The notes below the pieces were generated by a model, which was given only the letters and a program-made list of their open reading frames with translations, did not search any database and was not told the DNA's origin. Made by a program: the position numbers and the translations under genes. This document shows positions 63,345-64,000 of a stretch of 64,000 bases of DNA, one piece after another. Origin of the DNA: Flavobacterium frigoritolerans (GTDB lineage: Bacteria > Bacteroidota > Bacteroidia > Flavobacteriales > Flavobacteriaceae); assembly GCF_025847275.1 (NCBI RefSeq), contig NZ_JAOZEV010000002.1:186001-250000 (forward strand), given 5' to 3'. How positions within the stretch are numbered: the first letter of the stretch is position 1; the number at the start of each line of letters is the position of its first letter.

Positions 63345-63413
63345 AAAAACTCATTCCTAATGTATTTTTTAGAAAAGTCGGCGTAACTGTCTCTAAAATA
63401 CAAAAATTAGAAG

Positions 63414-63421
63414 TATTTTTG
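63414..63421 (+). promoter_or_regulatory. -7 box of chalcone-isomerase-like gene 3
   Basis: TATTTTTG, 25 bases before the ATG at 63447; flanks (AAGTATTTTTG) match those of gene 1. Confidence 0.55.
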
Positions 63422-63446
63422 CGAAAAACTTAAAAATACAATAAGA

Positions 63447-64000
63447 ATGAATAATTTTTTATTTTCACTTACAGTACTTATGACTTTGCAATTTTCGACC
63501 ACTACAGCTCAGAAAGTTTTTAATATTGAAGGTGTAATGGTTCCAAGAACTATAGAATTCCAAAACAAAACTTTATCATTAAATGGAGCTGGTGGACGAT
63601 CTATGATGTGGTCAGATATATATGTGCAAGCTTTGTACTTATCTCAATTAAGTCAAGATGCAAAATTCATTATTGATAGTGACACAGAAATGGCAATTCG
63701 GATAGAAATTACCTCCTCGATGGTATCTTCTAAAAAATTGACAAAAGCAATGGATGACAATTTCAAGAAAACTGCTGGAGATAATTTAAATGTATTACAG
63801 CCTCGAATCGAAGAATTAAAATACTACTTAAGTGATGATATCACCAAAAAAGATGTCTTTAAACTTATTTACTCTCCTAATGACTCTTCTGTTTGGGTAT
63901 ACAAAAACAACCAATTAAAAGGAAAAATTCAAGGGTTTGATTTCAAAAAAGCTCTTTTTAGCATTTGGTTAGCTGAGAAACCTACGGACGAGAAATTAAA
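63447..64000 (+). CDS. Secreted chalcone-isomerase-like protein 3 (cut by the window end)
   Basis: 184 complete codons are visible, no stop reached. It starts MNNFLFSLTVLMTLQFSTTT with a signal peptide and shares GVMVPRTIEFQNKTLSLNGA, IYVQALYLSQLSQDAKFIID and MVSSKKLTKAMDDNF with copy 1, so it is closer to copy 1 than to copy 2. Only about seven residues of the expected 191 are missing. Confidence 0.85.
   Translation, partial: MNNFLFSLTVLMTLQFSTTTAQKVFNIEGVMVPRTIEFQNKTLSLNGAGGRSMMWSDIYVQALYLSQLSQDAKFIIDSDTEMAIRIEITSSMVSSKKLTKAMDDNFKKTAGDNLNVLQPRIEELKYYLSDDITKKDVFKLIYSPNDSSVWVYKNNQLKGKIQGFDFKKALFSIWLAEKPTDEKL

Noticed and set aside
1..64000. CRISPR arrays, tRNA, rRNA, insertion sequences, prophage genes
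   Set aside because: No regularly spaced repeats, cloverleaf-like segments, transposase or phage structural genes were recognised on either strand.

Overview
The window is AT-rich chromosomal DNA from a member of the Bacteroidota, very probably a Flavobacterium or a close relative. The evidence is a SusC/SusD pair, LES-type lipoproteins, an S46 dipeptidyl-peptidase, promoters of the Bacteroidota type (TTG, about 20 nt, TAnnTTTG), few Shine-Dalgarno sequences, and an str/S10/spc ribosomal run without tuf. No tRNA, rRNA, CRISPR array, insertion sequence or prophage was seen.

Layout. 1-12549 (minus strand) is one ribosomal-protein run: rpsL-rpsG-fusA-rpsJ, rplC to rpsQ, rplN to rpsN, then rpsH to rplO and the start of secY. 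Internal promoters lie before rplC and before rpsH, and a perfect hairpin sits in the rpsH leader. 12977-19566 (plus) encodes an Omp85-type barrel and a SusC/SusD importer. 19653-30915 is mixed housekeeping: rlmB, rhomboid, rarA, radC, a YjjG-type nucleotidase, a DUF1287 lipoprotein, a Mpl-type muropeptide ligase, a TPR protein, a DPP7-like peptidase and a small barrel. 30992-40057 is a purine/housekeeping cluster: hpt-adk-CNNM-obgE leftwards and purK-purE rightwards, then an M3 peptidase.

40120-46823 is the most distinctive accessory part. It holds a large lipoprotein with one CXXCH haem motif, followed by an apparent operon headed by a GbsR/MarR-type regulator: a DUF2071 membrane protein, two paralogous small membrane proteins, a TIGR01777 epimerase and an SRPBCC protein. 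The same 24-bp palindrome (AACTTTCA-N8-TGAAAGTT) lies before the regulator and before the DUF2071 gene, which strongly suggests an autoregulated local regulon. I consider this the best candidate for an undescribed system here.

46887-60722 carries a UbiA-like membrane protein, gcvP, a lipoprotein, a KAS III-like enzyme, a methyltransferase, a glycosyltransferase, an MlaE/MlaF-type ABC pair, a SprT-like protein, an internally deleted four-helix-bundle protein, an SDR, an M28 peptidase and an acyl-CoA dehydrogenase. 61377 to the right edge holds three tandem secreted chalcone-isomerase-like paralogues, the third cut by the window end.

Two patterns run through the window. Several genes have the -7 box exactly four bases before the start codon, implying leaderless mRNAs. 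A family of palindromic intergenic repeats with the core AGTCGCAGTTT recurs, and what looks like a related kind of repeat sits in frame inside purK.
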